Shown in pieces: positions 38,565 through 50,017 of a stretch of DNA of 64,000 bases. Positions within the stretch are counted from its first letter, which is position 1, and every line of letters begins with the position of its first letter. The notes under the pieces were generated by a model that was not told the origin of the DNA, searched no databases, and saw only the letters and a program-made list of their open reading frames with translations. The DNA comes from Azadirachta indica (Eukaryota > Streptophyta > Magnoliopsida > Sapindales > Meliaceae): contig CM040448.1 of NCBI GenBank assembly GCA_022749755.1, positions 372,001-436,000 on the forward strand, read 5' to 3'. Position numbers and translations under genes: made by a program.

Positions 38565-39346
38565 AAAAACATCCTCTTTATTGATATTTGCAGCTTATAA
38601 TAATTATCTATTGAAACCATATGATAAAAATTATAACAATTGAGAAAAAAATTAATATATATATGTCTCAATTAGATTGGGATTAATTAACCCAAATATT
38701 TTGCTTTTATATATATAATTTTTTTTAGGATACAAAATCCAATATAAAAATTAACGTGATAATATTATATTATAAATATTAATTTCTTATAAATTATTAC
38801 ATATTTAGAATAATCAATTATTTTTTGGAATAAACTGTATTACACTTTAGATACAAAAGATTAATTACCATGCTACATAAAAAAACTATATATTATACTT
38901 ATAATATTAAAATATAAAATTGTATTATATAATATCTATTAATAGTTATTCTATATAAAGTAATTGTTGACTTTATTATTTTTTTATTATATAATTAAAT
39001 AAAATTTTATTATGATTAATTATATTTGATACATATACATGTATATTGAAAAGCGAAAACAAAGTTGAAAATATTTTTTTTTATTAATATATAATTAAAT
39101 AACACTGCTTAATTAATGTTAGGTAATTCATCATTTTACACGATCAGATACAAAAGTGAGACAAATTAAAATAATATATAAATTTTGACCAAACTCATTA
39201 CAGATACAATGTATATTGCAAAGCAGAGGCTACCTATCACACGAAAGCGAAAATCACTTTATACACATAACGATTGCCTGCGTAGCCATTTTCTTGATGA
39301 GAAGAAAGAACAAATATTAAGGAGGCCAATTAAATGAATACCTTAA
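38565..39346. other. 3' flank of MYB locus A, AT-rich
   Basis: Non-coding and very AT-rich; the part next to 39346 likely carries the former 3' UTR of the MYB locus. Confidence 0.5.
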
Positions 39347-39541
39347 TTATTGTTCTGTATTGGAAAGACTCCAGAAGTCTGTATAAAAAGAGTAGTCATC
39401 GGTCCAATCACTCTGCCCTACTTGGGCAGTAGTCATGTCATTCATAATTGTGGTTGAAGGCAGAGATTTTTCAGCAGAGAGGTTTGCAAGGAGGTCCCCA
39501 GGTTCATCTGATTTAGTTGTTTTCTGATCAGCTAGCAAGCT
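39347..39541 (-). pseudogene. Untranslated C-terminal relic of MYB locus A
   Basis: Directly after the TAA that ends the MYB A frame, the same frame stays open for another 64 codons and ends in its own TAA. The encoded tail is acidic and aromatic (DWTDDYSFYTDFWSLSN), the kind of activation tail found at the C-terminus of anthocyanin MYBs. Reading through would give 246 aa, the usual size of that group. This indicates that the upstream TAA is a premature stop. Confidence 0.75.
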
Positions 39542-40641
39542 TTAACAATTGGCAATTTCGTTTTTCTGTAAATCCTGTGATTTAAATGGCTCACAGATGC
39601 TGTCGTCGAATTCTTTAACAGTATTTTGAAATGGGGTTTTGCCTTTCAACCAGGGTGAGTTTTTGGAGGAGGTCCGAGGTGGAGGTTTTATTACGTTGAT
39701 TTTTTGTGTCTTTTGAGCCTTCGGCTTTACATCTTTGATATTGCTTGAATTACCACCCTTTTTGCCTACGTATGTGTTCCAGTAGTTCTTCACATCATTC
39801 GCTGTTCTTCCTGGAAGCCTGCCCGCTATCAATGACCATCTGCATGAAGTTTCAATATTACAAGTTATTTATATAACATGTTACCGTAGATGAAAGAATA
39901 TGACAATAATTTCCATAATTCCGTATTTATATAAAAATATATATCCATACGCCTAGATTCTTTCTGTATATCTAGGCTATTTTGGATTACAGTGATAAAC
40001 ATATTATCACATGTCTATAGGTGAAGGACTTGGATTTTGAAAGATAAGGTTATAAATTCTAGTACTCTGATTATGCAACTCTCTGAATAAACAGTTGAAC
40101 ATATATATATATTTTTTTTTCCTTTTCAATTAGGTTTTTGTACAAAATATTATTGATTTGGATTTTAAAAATTCGCAAACTTCAGCGAGAGTAAATACTC
40201 TTTCCCTCTCATGTATATGGTAAACTTGTATTTCCTTTACTTTTCATGCGTGATTTAAGCAAAAAGAGTAGGGCTTGCTTCTGTTGTGCTTTTATGTACT
40301 TGCCTGTTGCCTAGCAGCTTATGAAGCCTTATAATTAGATCAACTTCATCTTCTGCAAATTTGCCTCTCTTGATATTTGGCCTGAGATAGTTCAGCCACC
40401 TCAATCTACAGCTTTTCCGGCAACGATTCAAACCTGAAAAGTGCAAGAAAGCAGTAACATATATATATATATATATATATAAATTTACTTAAACTGCTTA
40501 AGAAAAAATGTTATATAATATACCTGCTCTTAGAGGAACTTGATGCCATTTTGCTTCCCCATATTTCTCCATGCAACTATTAAGAAGATTATCTTCCTCT
40601 TCTGTCCATGCACCTTTACGAACTCCTGAGGACCGCTCCAT
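39542..40641 (-). CDS. R2R3-MYB transcription factor, subgroup 6 (anthocyanin type), locus A, prematurely stopped
   Basis: Exons 40641-40524 (118 nt), 40433-40304 (130 nt) and 39839-39542 give 181 aa. The R2 repeat has Trp12, Trp32 and Trp52; the R3 repeat spans about 65-106. The bHLH-binding signature DL..R...L......L...R is complete (residues 71-90), and R3 carries the ANDV tetrad (96-99) typical of anthocyanin-promoting dicot MYBs. After R3, KPPPRTS resembles the subgroup 6 motif KPRPRTF. Such proteins pair with bHLH and WD40 partners in the nucleus to switch on anthocyanin genes; Citrus Ruby and Arabidopsis PAP1/MYB113 belong here. Intron 2 begins with GC (AG|GCAAGT), an accepted minor donor. 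A TAA at 39542-39544 removes 65 codons including the acidic tail, so the product may bind DNA and bHLH but activate poorly. It may be a weak allele, a repressor-like form or a pseudogene. Confidence 0.85.
40459..40480. repeat. (AT)n microsatellite in MYB A intron 1
   Basis: About eleven AT units just upstream (in transcript sense) of the exon 2 acceptor of MYB locus A, within its first intron. Confidence 0.85.
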
Positions 40642-42350
40642 ACACCTTGCAGAAGATCATAACAGGTATATTTTAAAACCTAATGCCCACAAAGTCGTAA
40701 GGATGTATGTGATCAAAATCAATTAACACACAACTCTTAATTTATAGAAAGTTCGGATGCCTCATAATTAACGATCAATAGTAAACTAAGTATACACGCT
40801 TCTGAAATCATGTTATATCAAGGCTCTGATCAGAAGAATAGACGTGCAGTTTTGGAGTCCAAAAAGCAGACAACTTTACCTTAATTGTACAATATATACT
40901 TATATAACATTGGCTTTATGCATAGATCAATCACAAGTCCTGCCAACGATCTTCCTCATATCATTAAGTATAATTATAAATAGGTCGGCAATAAGAATTG
41001 TAGTAGCGTACAGCTCTTTTCAAAATTCATCAATCAAACCATTGTACAAAGATATGCGACAAAAAGAATGAAATACTTAAAATGATATTACTTATAATCA
41101 GTTATAATCAACTTTTTTTTTTCCCTTGAAATTGTATTATAAGATCATAACAGGATTGATTTTTGATTTTTGATTTTTTATTATAAACAGTGACATTAAT
41201 GTAAAACTCATTTTCTACATTTGGCTGCCTATTTGAACCGAGTCGAGGATCCTATATAAAATCGATCAATTTGTCCTGCCGAATTTTGAAGAGCTGATGT
41301 AAAGGGGATATATAGTTAGGAAAAGAACTGCCATGTCATGAGATCTATCAATCAAACAAAGAAAAGGCAAAACTTTCTTGTCTTTTATTGAGAACGATTG
41401 AAATCAAACATTAGGTTTGGTTCAAATTCATTTTCTCAAACCAAACTACTAATTAAAGCAAGGCCAGCCAAGACAAAGGAGGAACGTGAATACATGAAAA
41501 ATGTCTCGTATATATGCTTTAGCTACAGCCTGGAAACTTACTAATAAATGCTATGATGTTTTGTTAATTAATACTAGAAAGACATAGCACATGCATCAAT
41601 TATGAGAAGGTTCGTGAGTAATGGAGGCAATTAATTTTAGGAAGTAAGTAGTATCACATTAGTTTTATTACATTTATATGGTTAATGCTTGCTGGTCAAT
41701 GCAGATCTAAGTTTATTTATATATGCTTAATTTTGGCAGTGTTCTGCAGTGATTTGGGTTTCCCAGTTACAAAAAATTGGAGTTCTTTCCACCACAAAAT
41801 TAAGTTTATATAAATACTTTGCAAAATTGAAGCTAATAAGAAATGATCTGGGTTACCGAGTTGCTTAGCAGAATGTGGAAAAGGCAAAGTTCTTTTATTA
41901 GATAAGATTCATAGAATTGATCGAGAAGCTAACACCAAACAGACATATTACAAATCAATTATAAATTAATTTTAAATTTTCTCAAGCATATATATATATA
42001 TATAAATATTTTTATTGTAAGAAGGATCATTTATGTTCATGTGACAACCATAGCAAAGCTATGTAGTAAAGAGAAAGCTAAATTTTAACATGAAAACTAT
42101 TTAATTACATGTTGATAATTTTAAAGTATCAATAATTGACTACCACAATAATAGCTAATGAAAGAATGACATGTGGAATAACAGATGGTAAAACTTTTAG
42201 TTCTTAAGATAAGTAAGGTAAAATCGTGGGAATGAGAGACCAGATGGTGTTTGAATTCCATCATAATGTACCAATATTAAACTTATTTCTCCATGCCTAT
42301 ATAAATTTCAAATTTAACCTAAGTAAAGCTTGTACTCTTTTACTAACCAA

Positions 42351-42384
<34 letters not shown>

Positions 42385-42824
42385 TTAACTGTAAACACAT
42401 AATAATTGTTATTGTTATTGTTATTGATCTTTTGAGATTAATTCTCTAATATATCTTGTTGTAACTTGAGCATCGGACAGAGTTCATTAATAACATTACT
42501 GACACCCATTGACATGTTCTTATTTTGCAGGTATTTGCAATTACGGTGAAAACATAATTCACCATGATAAGAGGAAGAGCCACCTCAGCAGAAGAACAGG
42601 TCACTTTAATTGAAAAGTTAACTATTTCAATAGTTAACAAATTTTAAATATTGACTGAGAATTCAAATATAATTATCTATGTCAACCATCATGTGGCAGG
42701 ATGGTTGGAGACCGAGAATTTAATTCCTCCCAATTATAAATTAAGGTAAAATTTTCTTTTAAGAAATAAGTGGAGATAAACTTCACTAAAATTGAGTATA
42801 GATTTTTATGCAGTATTAGACTAA
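40642..42824. other. Upstream region of MYB locus A
   Basis: About 2.2 kb of promoter-side and intergenic DNA. No TATA box could be assigned with confidence. A (CT)n run lies at 42351-42376. The short frames seen here have no recognisable features. Confidence 0.5.
42351..42376. repeat. (CT)n microsatellite
   Basis: Thirteen or so perfect CT units followed by a broken CT-rich tail to about 42385, in intergenic DNA. Confidence 0.9.
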
Positions 42825-43031
42825 GGGTCCGTTTAATATAATTTTTCAAATAGAGTTTTTTAAAGTAGAGTTTTTACCCGTAAAATTTTTATAAATAGAG
42901 CTTTTAATAACTTTTTTAATTACCAAAAATTTTTTTTTTATTGTCAACCAAATGACATTAAAAAATTTAAAAAGAGTTTTTAACATTAAAAAAGTCATTT
43001 TAATCAATAAAAATACTAAATTAAACGAGCA
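42825..43031. mobile_element. About 207-bp MITE with hAT-like ends
   Basis: Left end GGGTCCGTTTAATATA; right end, as reverse complement, GTGCTCGTTTAATTTA, giving an imperfect inverted repeat of about 16 bases. The sequence ACTAA is present on both sides, a possible short target duplication. The interior is AT-rich with ATAGAG(C/T)TTTT repeats and has no coding frame. 'GGGTCCGTTT' ends are characteristic of small non-autonomous hAT-like plant elements. Confidence 0.7.
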
Positions 43032-43879
43032 CTAAATCTTGCTAGGTGTAGAGATCGATTTCACCATGTGGGTGTAGATTGCATAAGGAGTACCAAATTA
43101 AATTAGATCAAAACCCTCGATTTTTTGATGTAATATTAATAAATTGTATATGTAATTTACAATAATATTAAAAAACTACAATTATCCCGTCTGATTTTAT
43201 TGCATTGCTTGATCATTTTCTTTTTCATTCTTTTTTCCTGATAGAAACAATCGTTTTGTTTTGAGAGCAGGCGCATACATATTTCGCTATTGTTATCATA
43301 ATTGGTTCAAGTGTATTTTAATCAAAGGGATAGAACCATTTTACGTATGTCTGGCAAGATGACTATGGATATTATAGCAAATAACGAGATTAAATATGAC
43401 GAATTATGAGGGAGATATGGTGAAGCATGTATGTGCTGAAGAAATAGCCAAATTAGATGAATAAAAGCAAAAGTACTAACCAATCTCACCACTTCCGGAA
43501 GCCTCAAAGTTATCGTCAAGAGTCTAACATACGAAAAAACTCTACAAGATATTGCAATACTCGTTTTCGTAGACTCGACAAACAAACTCGGCCCAACGCA
43601 AGATTTATTTGTTATAAATTAAATTTGAGTCAAGTCGAAATTTAATATAAATTTAATATTTTTGATCGAGGTCAGATCGGGCCAAGTAAAAAAATTTAAA
43701 TTTTTAAAAATCGAAATAATATAATAAATCTTTTTTTTTTTAAATTTTTGAGTCGAGTTTTGACTCAACCCGGTCAAACCCTGCTTTAGATTCTTTTAAT
43801 CTTGATTGAGACCGATTTAACTCGGATCCGAACCCAACCCAGTCCAAATTTTAGTAAAAAAGCATGGGCATGGCCTGAT
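43032..43879. other. Intergenic, with a TCGAGTTT-rich repeat remnant
   Basis: Between about 43570 and 43879 the sequence is rich in GACTCGA, CTCGG, AACCCAACCC and GGTCAGATCGG words and ends with TGATCACCCCTG, resembling a dispersed plant repeat family also hinted at near 33.1-33.3 kb. Its limits were not resolved. No gene was found. Confidence 0.45.
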
Positions 43880-45041
43880 CACCCCTGCCGACCTGGAAAG
43901 CCAAGCAAAACTACTCCCGATCTGAAGGTAATTTCAGGTCGTAACGACAGTTCTTTAGCCTCCTGAATCTTCGATTCTTTAACCAACCTTTCTATGACAA
44001 GCTGCAATAACTGCTGATCAACAAGGCATTGCTTATTAAAAATGTTCTTGCAGATATCAAAAGCAAACCCCAAATCACTTTCTCATAAACAAAAGGAACA
44101 AGTAATGTAAATGTTGATTTATTTATGGAGGAACCACCCTTCTCCAAAAAGTTAATGGAGCGACCACTCTTCTCCATAGGGTGAAACCGCTGTTTGGCTT
44201 CTTTCAAATTCGCTTCGTTAACAAAGCCCTTAGTCAAAAGCATTGAAAGTATACAGATCTGGTTTAATATTCTTACTCCTCATTTCTCTAAAAGTTAACA
44301 GCTTCTTTCGTTTTCTTCTCCATTGCCATTCCATACAACCTCCCTTTATAACTCTGAACATCAGGCTTAACTCCCTTCTTCACCATACTTTCCCAAATCT
44401 TCTCAGCATCCGCAAAACGCTCAGTTTAGGTAAAACCCCTTCAAAGTGTATTAGTTCTCAATCTCATCAAGCAACATATTGCCGAGTCAAATGAGTCCAT
44501 CTCCACAAATGCCTCAAGCCTCCTAGTATATGATACCAAATCCGGCTCTATTCCCAACTTGTCCGGCGAATTTTTAAACAACCCATAAAATTCATCGAAT
44601 TTCTTTGAATTAAGACACGCATTCAGGAGCGCGTTAAATGACAAGGCCGTCCTCTTGCAGCCGTGTTCAGGAATTTCATCGAACACCTTCTGGACGTGCT
44701 CACACATGCCGGCTTCTCCGTACGAAGAGATGAGATGGGCGCAGAAAGCTTCTTTAGACATGCTTTTTTACTACTTTTGGTGTTCAAGGATCTCTTCGAT
44801 CCATCCAAACCATTTAGCGTTGGCAAGACGGCGAACCGTGCCCATGTTAATGCCATTGTGACTGCGGAACCTGTCATTATCGGAGGCTTTCTTGAACTTC
44901 TCGACGACAAGCTCGAGATTACCTTCTCTGTCAATGCTATTGCAGAGTAACCTGTGTCTTGCTACTGCTCGTAGTGGTGGTCGCGGTCCCGGTCGCGGTC
45001 GAGGAAAAGGAGTGGCGGAGGAGGCGGGAGAGGAACGACAT
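43880..45041 (-). pseudogene. PPR protein pseudogene (At3g13160-like, P class)
   Basis: Starting at ATG 45041 (MSFLSRLLRHSFSST, a mitochondrial-type leader), the frame is lost within about 40 codons. A second frame then gives LVVEKFKKASDNDRFRSHNG and GWIEEILEHQK, followed by two consecutive stops at 44768-44773. The same frame continues with MSKEAFCAHLISSYGEAGM and FDEIPEHGCKRTALSFNALL. Later pieces (NEANLKEAKQRF; FDICKNIFNKQCLVDQQLL) lie in other frames. The order is the colinear layout of the P-class PPR group that includes Arabidopsis At3g13160/At1g55890. Several frameshifts, stops and a large internal loss show it is dead. It is intronless, as living members are, so a retrocopy and a segmental copy cannot be distinguished. 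Confidence 0.85.
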
Positions 45042-47147
45042 CGTTTTGTTCTGTGGGAAGGCTTGCAATGACGGCGTCTATGCAAGGATGTCTAGAATCA
45101 GGTGACCAAGAAAATTAAATAAATGGAGGGGAGAAAAGATTTTAGGTTTAAGGGTTGTCTGACAAAATACGTTCATTGAAATATTATTAAGATTTATTCA
45201 ACAGTGAAATTAAAATTAATTTTTTTCTTATTTTTTATTACAAGTCCTGCCCTATTTTTAATTTTGATAAAGAGCAAGAAAATATAAATAAAGTACATTA
45301 AAAAAAATTAGTAAATAAAACACATTATTATAAGATAAATTTAAATTTTAAAATTACAACAATGTTAGCGTACAAGGGGAAAAAAAAAAAACTTGTAAGT
45401 GAAATATAATATATTAAAATGAAATTATAAAATTATAAATTTATATCAAAAATTAAAAGTTAAACATCAAATTCAGAATCTCCTCTAAAAAGTGTCAATG
45501 TGACGTGACACGTTAAAAGTGTGAATTTATTTCAAAGTGGCTTCATCTTAAATTTATGAACAAAACTAAAATTTACAAATGTAATAAAAACTTGTAAATC
45601 AGCTATACATCTATACATTCAAACATAAAAATTGAAAATATTTTGTAAAAATTGAACATCCACTTTCAGAAGCTAAAAAAATGTATAAACTTATATGAAA
45701 TTTATAAATAATAATTAATTAAAAATTTTTTCAAAGCAAGAAAAATTTGATAATTGTATTCTTTTTATTATCTCATTGTTATCTCAATATATATGTATAT
45801 ATGTATATTTGTTTTCTTCACTTAACCTAAAATTGAATATTTAGAAAAAAAAAAGAATTATGGTGCGAATATAAACAATTTATATAAACTATTGTATATA
45901 AATTGATTTGCACGTTAATATTGGTTGAAAAAAAATTAAAAAATTTAATAATAAATAATGTGCATCACATGACAATCATACACAATAATGTCAGATTATT
46001 TTATATCCCCATAAAAAGTTCGTACGCATAGCACTATGTACAATTGTAATATGTATTTATTATGGTTATTAAAAATTCTCACAACTACATAAATTTTATT
46101 TTTGAAAATTTACAACACTTTTAACGATAAAAGTTTATCAAACACTCATCTTTCTTAGTCACCAACTATTTTTTTAGAAGAATAGAAACAAATTATTTCG
46201 TAAGGCAAAACAATCCTAAATGAACCCTTATTACATATCATAATATCGATAATTAGGTGACAGATTTATATTTAGGTGTACCTTAAGGAGGAAGAGAAAC
46301 TAAATGAAAATGCTTGCCGTATTGGCTTTATAATATATGGATTGTGGCTTGTTTTTGCATTGTTAAAGTGATTTGGAAAGCCAGCAAAAAGTTTTTAAAA
46401 TAATTTTCAGATATCTCTATCAATGTTTCTTCAGCTTTTTATGGGCAACTTGTACTGTGTTCATGGTATCTTGAGAGGATTCACACCATTACTCTTAAGG
46501 TGCATGAAAGGGAGAAAAAGGAAAAAGATGAGTCGAGAGGTGTCAACCAAGAAAACATAGACAGTCGATCACTGTCATGATATATAATTCGGAAGATATG
46601 TCATCCCATTTCTCGTAAGTAAGTTGGCAATTCAAGAGATATATAATTCGGATGACATGTCGAACTGTAGAGTCAAATCCCTAGCTGGTCTTAGAATAAA
46701 ATACAGTTTGCGCTACCTTTACAAAACAAAAGACTGGACAAAAAGCTAGCTCTATCAAGCAATCATATATAAATTATAAATTCTCTTTTGTAACAGTGTA
46801 GTTGTACCATGAATGCACTACGGGAAACAGAGCTCTTTTTTATTCAGCCGCCAAAGTTTTCGTTTCTTAACCAAAGAAATCATGGAAAGAGTTAAGAGTG
46901 ATGATGTTGGTCGACTGGCAAAGATTAAGAAACTCTTTATTGTTGATCTTTTTCTTTTCGTTTTTTTAACCTTAATTTGTCATAATCCTTATCAGTCTCC
47001 CCCTCATACGAGTAGGTGTATGCTTTATCAATATTGAAGAATTCAAGATTATCTCGTCAAACCTCAAGCAACTCGATCAATGAAGGAGAATCAATCAAGG
47101 GTCTTCTCTATGGCTAGTAAAGGAAATGCTTAATTTGGGAACAAAAT
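45042..47147. other. AT-rich intergenic region
   Basis: No gene seen. A weak direct repeat (GATATATAATTCGGA at about 46579 and 46638) is present. The reading frame at 46813-47037 has no recognisable domain and sits just before the LTR element. Confidence 0.5.
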
Positions 47148-47530
47148 TGATATATGATAGTTTTAGAATTTAATTAGTTTAGGAAGTTTTTTATTTCTAC
47201 CAATTTAATTTATTATTTAATTCTTAATTTTCTTATTTAAGTACAAGTTCTTTTCTTTATTTAAGTTGACTTGTAATGCTGAGTTTTCTATATTATATAT
47301 AAAGAGTCTATATTATTGTTTTGGAAAAATCTTTTTATTTAATAAAATATTTCCTTTTGATCTTGTTTTTCATGGGATTATTTTTTTATTGACACTTATG
47401 TTTCGAGCTGTTAGAGTTAAAATCCATTTATTATAATGTTTATCTAATTCACTGCGTCAAAGAATTGAACGAGATTTGGCATTCGACAAGGTATTTTTTT
47501 TTTATCTTCCCTACTATTCTACTTGCGTCA
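47148..47530 (+). repeat. LTR 1
   Basis: Begins TGATATATGATAGTTTTAGA and ends TTGCGTCA. It contains TATATATAAAGAGTCTA, a likely TATA box, and AATAAAATATTTC, a possible polyadenylation signal; both recur in LTRs 2 and 3. Confidence 0.85.
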
Positions 47531-47532
47531 GT

Positions 47533-47544
47533 TGGCATCAAATC
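47533..47544 (+). promoter_or_regulatory. Retrotransposon primer-binding site
   Basis: TGGCATCAAATC, two bases after LTR 1, resembles TGGTATCAGAGC, the plant initiator-Met tRNA primer-binding site used by most gypsy and copia elements. Confidence 0.7.
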
Positions 47545-48615
47545 TTACTTTTGTATCAAACAGAGTTTTTCTGAACCACTAAACATAACCACACCTATAA
47601 ATACATCTTTTTACCCTAAAATTTTTTTTAAAAAAAATTAGAATCATGATTTATCATGTTAGGCATAATGCGTTGTTGTTTGATGAAAAATGTAGCCCTA
47701 CATTATTTTTATTTTGGTTAGAAGATATTGAAGAATTCTTTGAAGTTAAGAGGATACTTAAAGAAAAATGAGTACGATTTGTTACTTGTATTCTGTTAAA
47801 AGGGAGTGTATCATATTAGTAGAATATGTTACAAATATCCCGACTTGCAAGTCAAGAAGATAAATTTCGATCATGGGATCAGATGAAAAGATTGATAAGA
47901 TCACGGTTCATTCCTTTTGATTATTGTTTGACACATTAAGGTATGAGGTCTATTTATTCTTATATTATGAAGTTTGAGAATTTTTATAAGAAAGTGAAGA
48001 ACTTTTAGTTAGTTGAGAGATTTTTAAAGGGACTCCATGTCGATATAAGAGATCGAAGTGCAATTAAATCTTGATTTTGATAAAGTTATTAGAGATGTTG
48101 TTGGCAATGTAACTCATAAGACATCTGATAATATGATTAAAGTTGACCATAAGATAGTGTTTGAAGATCAGCTTCAAAAGAAAATTAAAGACGTGCCAGA
48201 AATTATACAAGTAGAGGTCTTATGTGATTTTAATTTGAAAATTGAGCATATATAAGAAATTCAAGTCGAAGACCCACATATTATTGATATAGTTCTACCT
48301 ATTCGTATTGAAAACATAAAGGTTATTTTTTAAGAAGATTTGACTACAAAGATAAATTTAATTGATGAGTACATTAAACAAAACTTGAAATAAATTATGA
48401 GAAATTTGAAAGTAGTTTATTATTACAACTGCTCATTTTTTCAAAAGGCCATAGACAAGTGTAAAAAAAGAATAAAATTTCGGGACTTTCGAGTTTTAAA
48501 GAAGTTTTACTGAGAAGAGCTATTTTTTTAAGTTACAAGATAATTTAATATTAAGTGACAAATTTCATCTAGCCAACAAAACTCGAGGACGAGTTTTTTT
48601 TAATAAAGGGGAATT

Positions 48616-49017
48616 TGATGTAAAATAATTTTAGAATTTAATTAATTTAGAAAGTTTTTTATTCTTATCAATTTAATTTTTAATTTTATTATTTAAGTAC
48701 AAGTTCTTTTCTTTATTTGAGTTAACTTATAATATTGAGTTTTTTATACTATATATAGAGAGTTTATGTTATTGTTTTGAAAGAATCTTTTTTTATTTAA
48801 TAATAAAATATTTCTCTTTGATCTTGTCCCTCATGAGATCGTTTTTTTATTGATACTCGTGTTTGGAGTTGTTAGAGTTAAAGTAACATATAATCTCATC
48901 TATATAATCTCATCTGTTAGAACGTTTTTCTAATTCACTGCGTTTAAAAATCGAACGAGATTTGGAGTTTGATAAGATATATTTTTTTTATCTCACCCCG
49001 CTATTCTGCCTGTGTCA
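48616..49017 (+). repeat. LTR 2
   Basis: Begins TGATGTAAAATAATTTTAGA and ends CTGCCTGTGTCA. It carries a small internal duplication of ATCTCATCTA near 48890-48915 that makes it longer than LTR 1. It follows the polypurine tract, the expected position of a 3' LTR. Confidence 0.85.
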
Positions 49018-49023
49018 GTAATC

Positions 49024-49411
49024 TGATATAGGACAATTTTAAAATTTAATTAGTTTAGAAAGTTTTTTACTCTTACTAATTTAATTTATTATTTAATTCT
49101 TAGTTTTTTTTATTCAATTATGAATTCTTTTTTTTATTTGACTTAAGTTGTAATGCTGAGTTTTCTATATTATATATAAAGAGCCTATATTATTATTTTG
49201 AAAGAATTTTTTTATTTAATAAAATATTTCTCTTTGATTTTGTCTCTCATAAGATTTTTTTTTTGTTGACACTCGTGTTTCGAGTTTTTAGAATTAGAAC
49301 GAAATTTAATCTCATCTATTAGAACGTTTATCTAACTTACTACGTGAAAACCTGAACGATATTCAGTTTTCAACATAGTGTTTTATCCCGCCTGCTATTC
49401 TGCCTGTGTCA
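49024..49411 (+). repeat. LTR 3, in tandem with LTR 2
   Basis: Begins TGATATAGGACAATTTTAAA and ends CTGCCTGTGTCA, separated from LTR 2 by only six bases (GTAATC). No internal region lies between them. Its end coincides with the outer edge of the inverted-repeat arm beginning near 49416. Confidence 0.85.
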
Positions 49412-49415
49412 AAAG

Positions 49416-49875
49416 TATTCTTTAATCATGGCATATTTACCTGCCTAACTCTTTTTCTTCTTTGCGGAATAAATTTTCTTATAATATTGAAGCAAATAAG
49501 CGCGATAAACAATAGAATTTTTGTGGAATAAATCATCAAAATTTTGGAGAGAAATTTTCATTTAAAGAGTTGGAAACATATATAACCCTCAATAAAGGGT
49601 GATGACTCCGGCATGTGTATGCAGCAACCACAGCATCAGTATGTTGTAAGAGAGAAGCATGGGGGTTTTGTACATTTCTGAAAATCGTACATTCTAGGAA
49701 GTTCAATTTAGAGTATATAAGATTGGTGACCACTCACTGTAGAAGTACTGAAGAATATTAGGTTGCATATATAGTTGTCATCCCTCCTACACTTTCCATC
49801 ATCAACCAACCAATAACAGTCCGAGACGTTTAAGATTATTGTATCGATATACAACTTACAGAGAAACTTTTAGTG
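49416..49875 (+). repeat. Left arm of a long inverted repeat around MYB locus B
   Basis: Matches the reverse complement of 51255-51680 over most of its length. Shared blocks include TAATCATGGC, ATTTTGGAGA, CAAGGGTGATG..CTCCGGCATG, CTAGGAAGTT(C/T)AATTTAGAGT, TTAGGTTGCATA, GTTGTCATCCCTCCTAC, CCAATAACAGTCC and TATCGATATA. Copies differ by substitutions and small indels. Non-coding. Confidence 0.85.
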
Positions 49876-50017
49876 CCAGAAATGGAAACAAAATATATTA
49901 GAAAGTTCCACTTCAACAAAAGCAACAGATTTCATTTAAGTCATACGTACATAACTATATCAGTTGCAGGATTTTGATCGAACTGGGAAAATTAAGTTGC
50001 CATTACATAAAAGTTTC
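49876..50017. other. 3' flank of MYB locus B
   Basis: Short non-coding spacer between the inverted-repeat arm and the MYB fragment; not shared with the right arm. Confidence 0.5.

Larger units (their letters stand above)
47148..49411 (+). mobile_element. Decayed small Ty3/gypsy-type LTR retrotransposon with three LTRs
   Basis: Three related LTRs lie in the same direction: 47148-47530, 48616-49017 and 49024-49411, each starting TG and ending CA. After the first LTR comes a primer-binding site. The internal part (47531-48615, about 1.1 kb) reads WDQMKRLIRSRFIPFDY, the conserved core of plant gypsy gag, with later stops. Near 48590 CTCGAGGACGAG resembles the usual pol end, followed by a purine tract (AATAAAGGGGAATT) before LTR 2. 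Protease, reverse transcriptase and integrase are absent, so this is a deletion derivative. AAAAT before LTR 1 and AAAGT after LTR 3 may be the 5-bp target duplication with one mismatch. Confidence 0.85.

Noticed and set aside
46816..46827. CACTACGGGAAA, resembling a CACTA transposon end
   Set aside because: No matching inverted end or 3-bp target duplication was found; a 12-base match is weak evidence.
48058..48255. 65-codon frame
   Set aside because: Lies within the internal region of the gypsy element and is part of its decayed sequence, not a separate gene.
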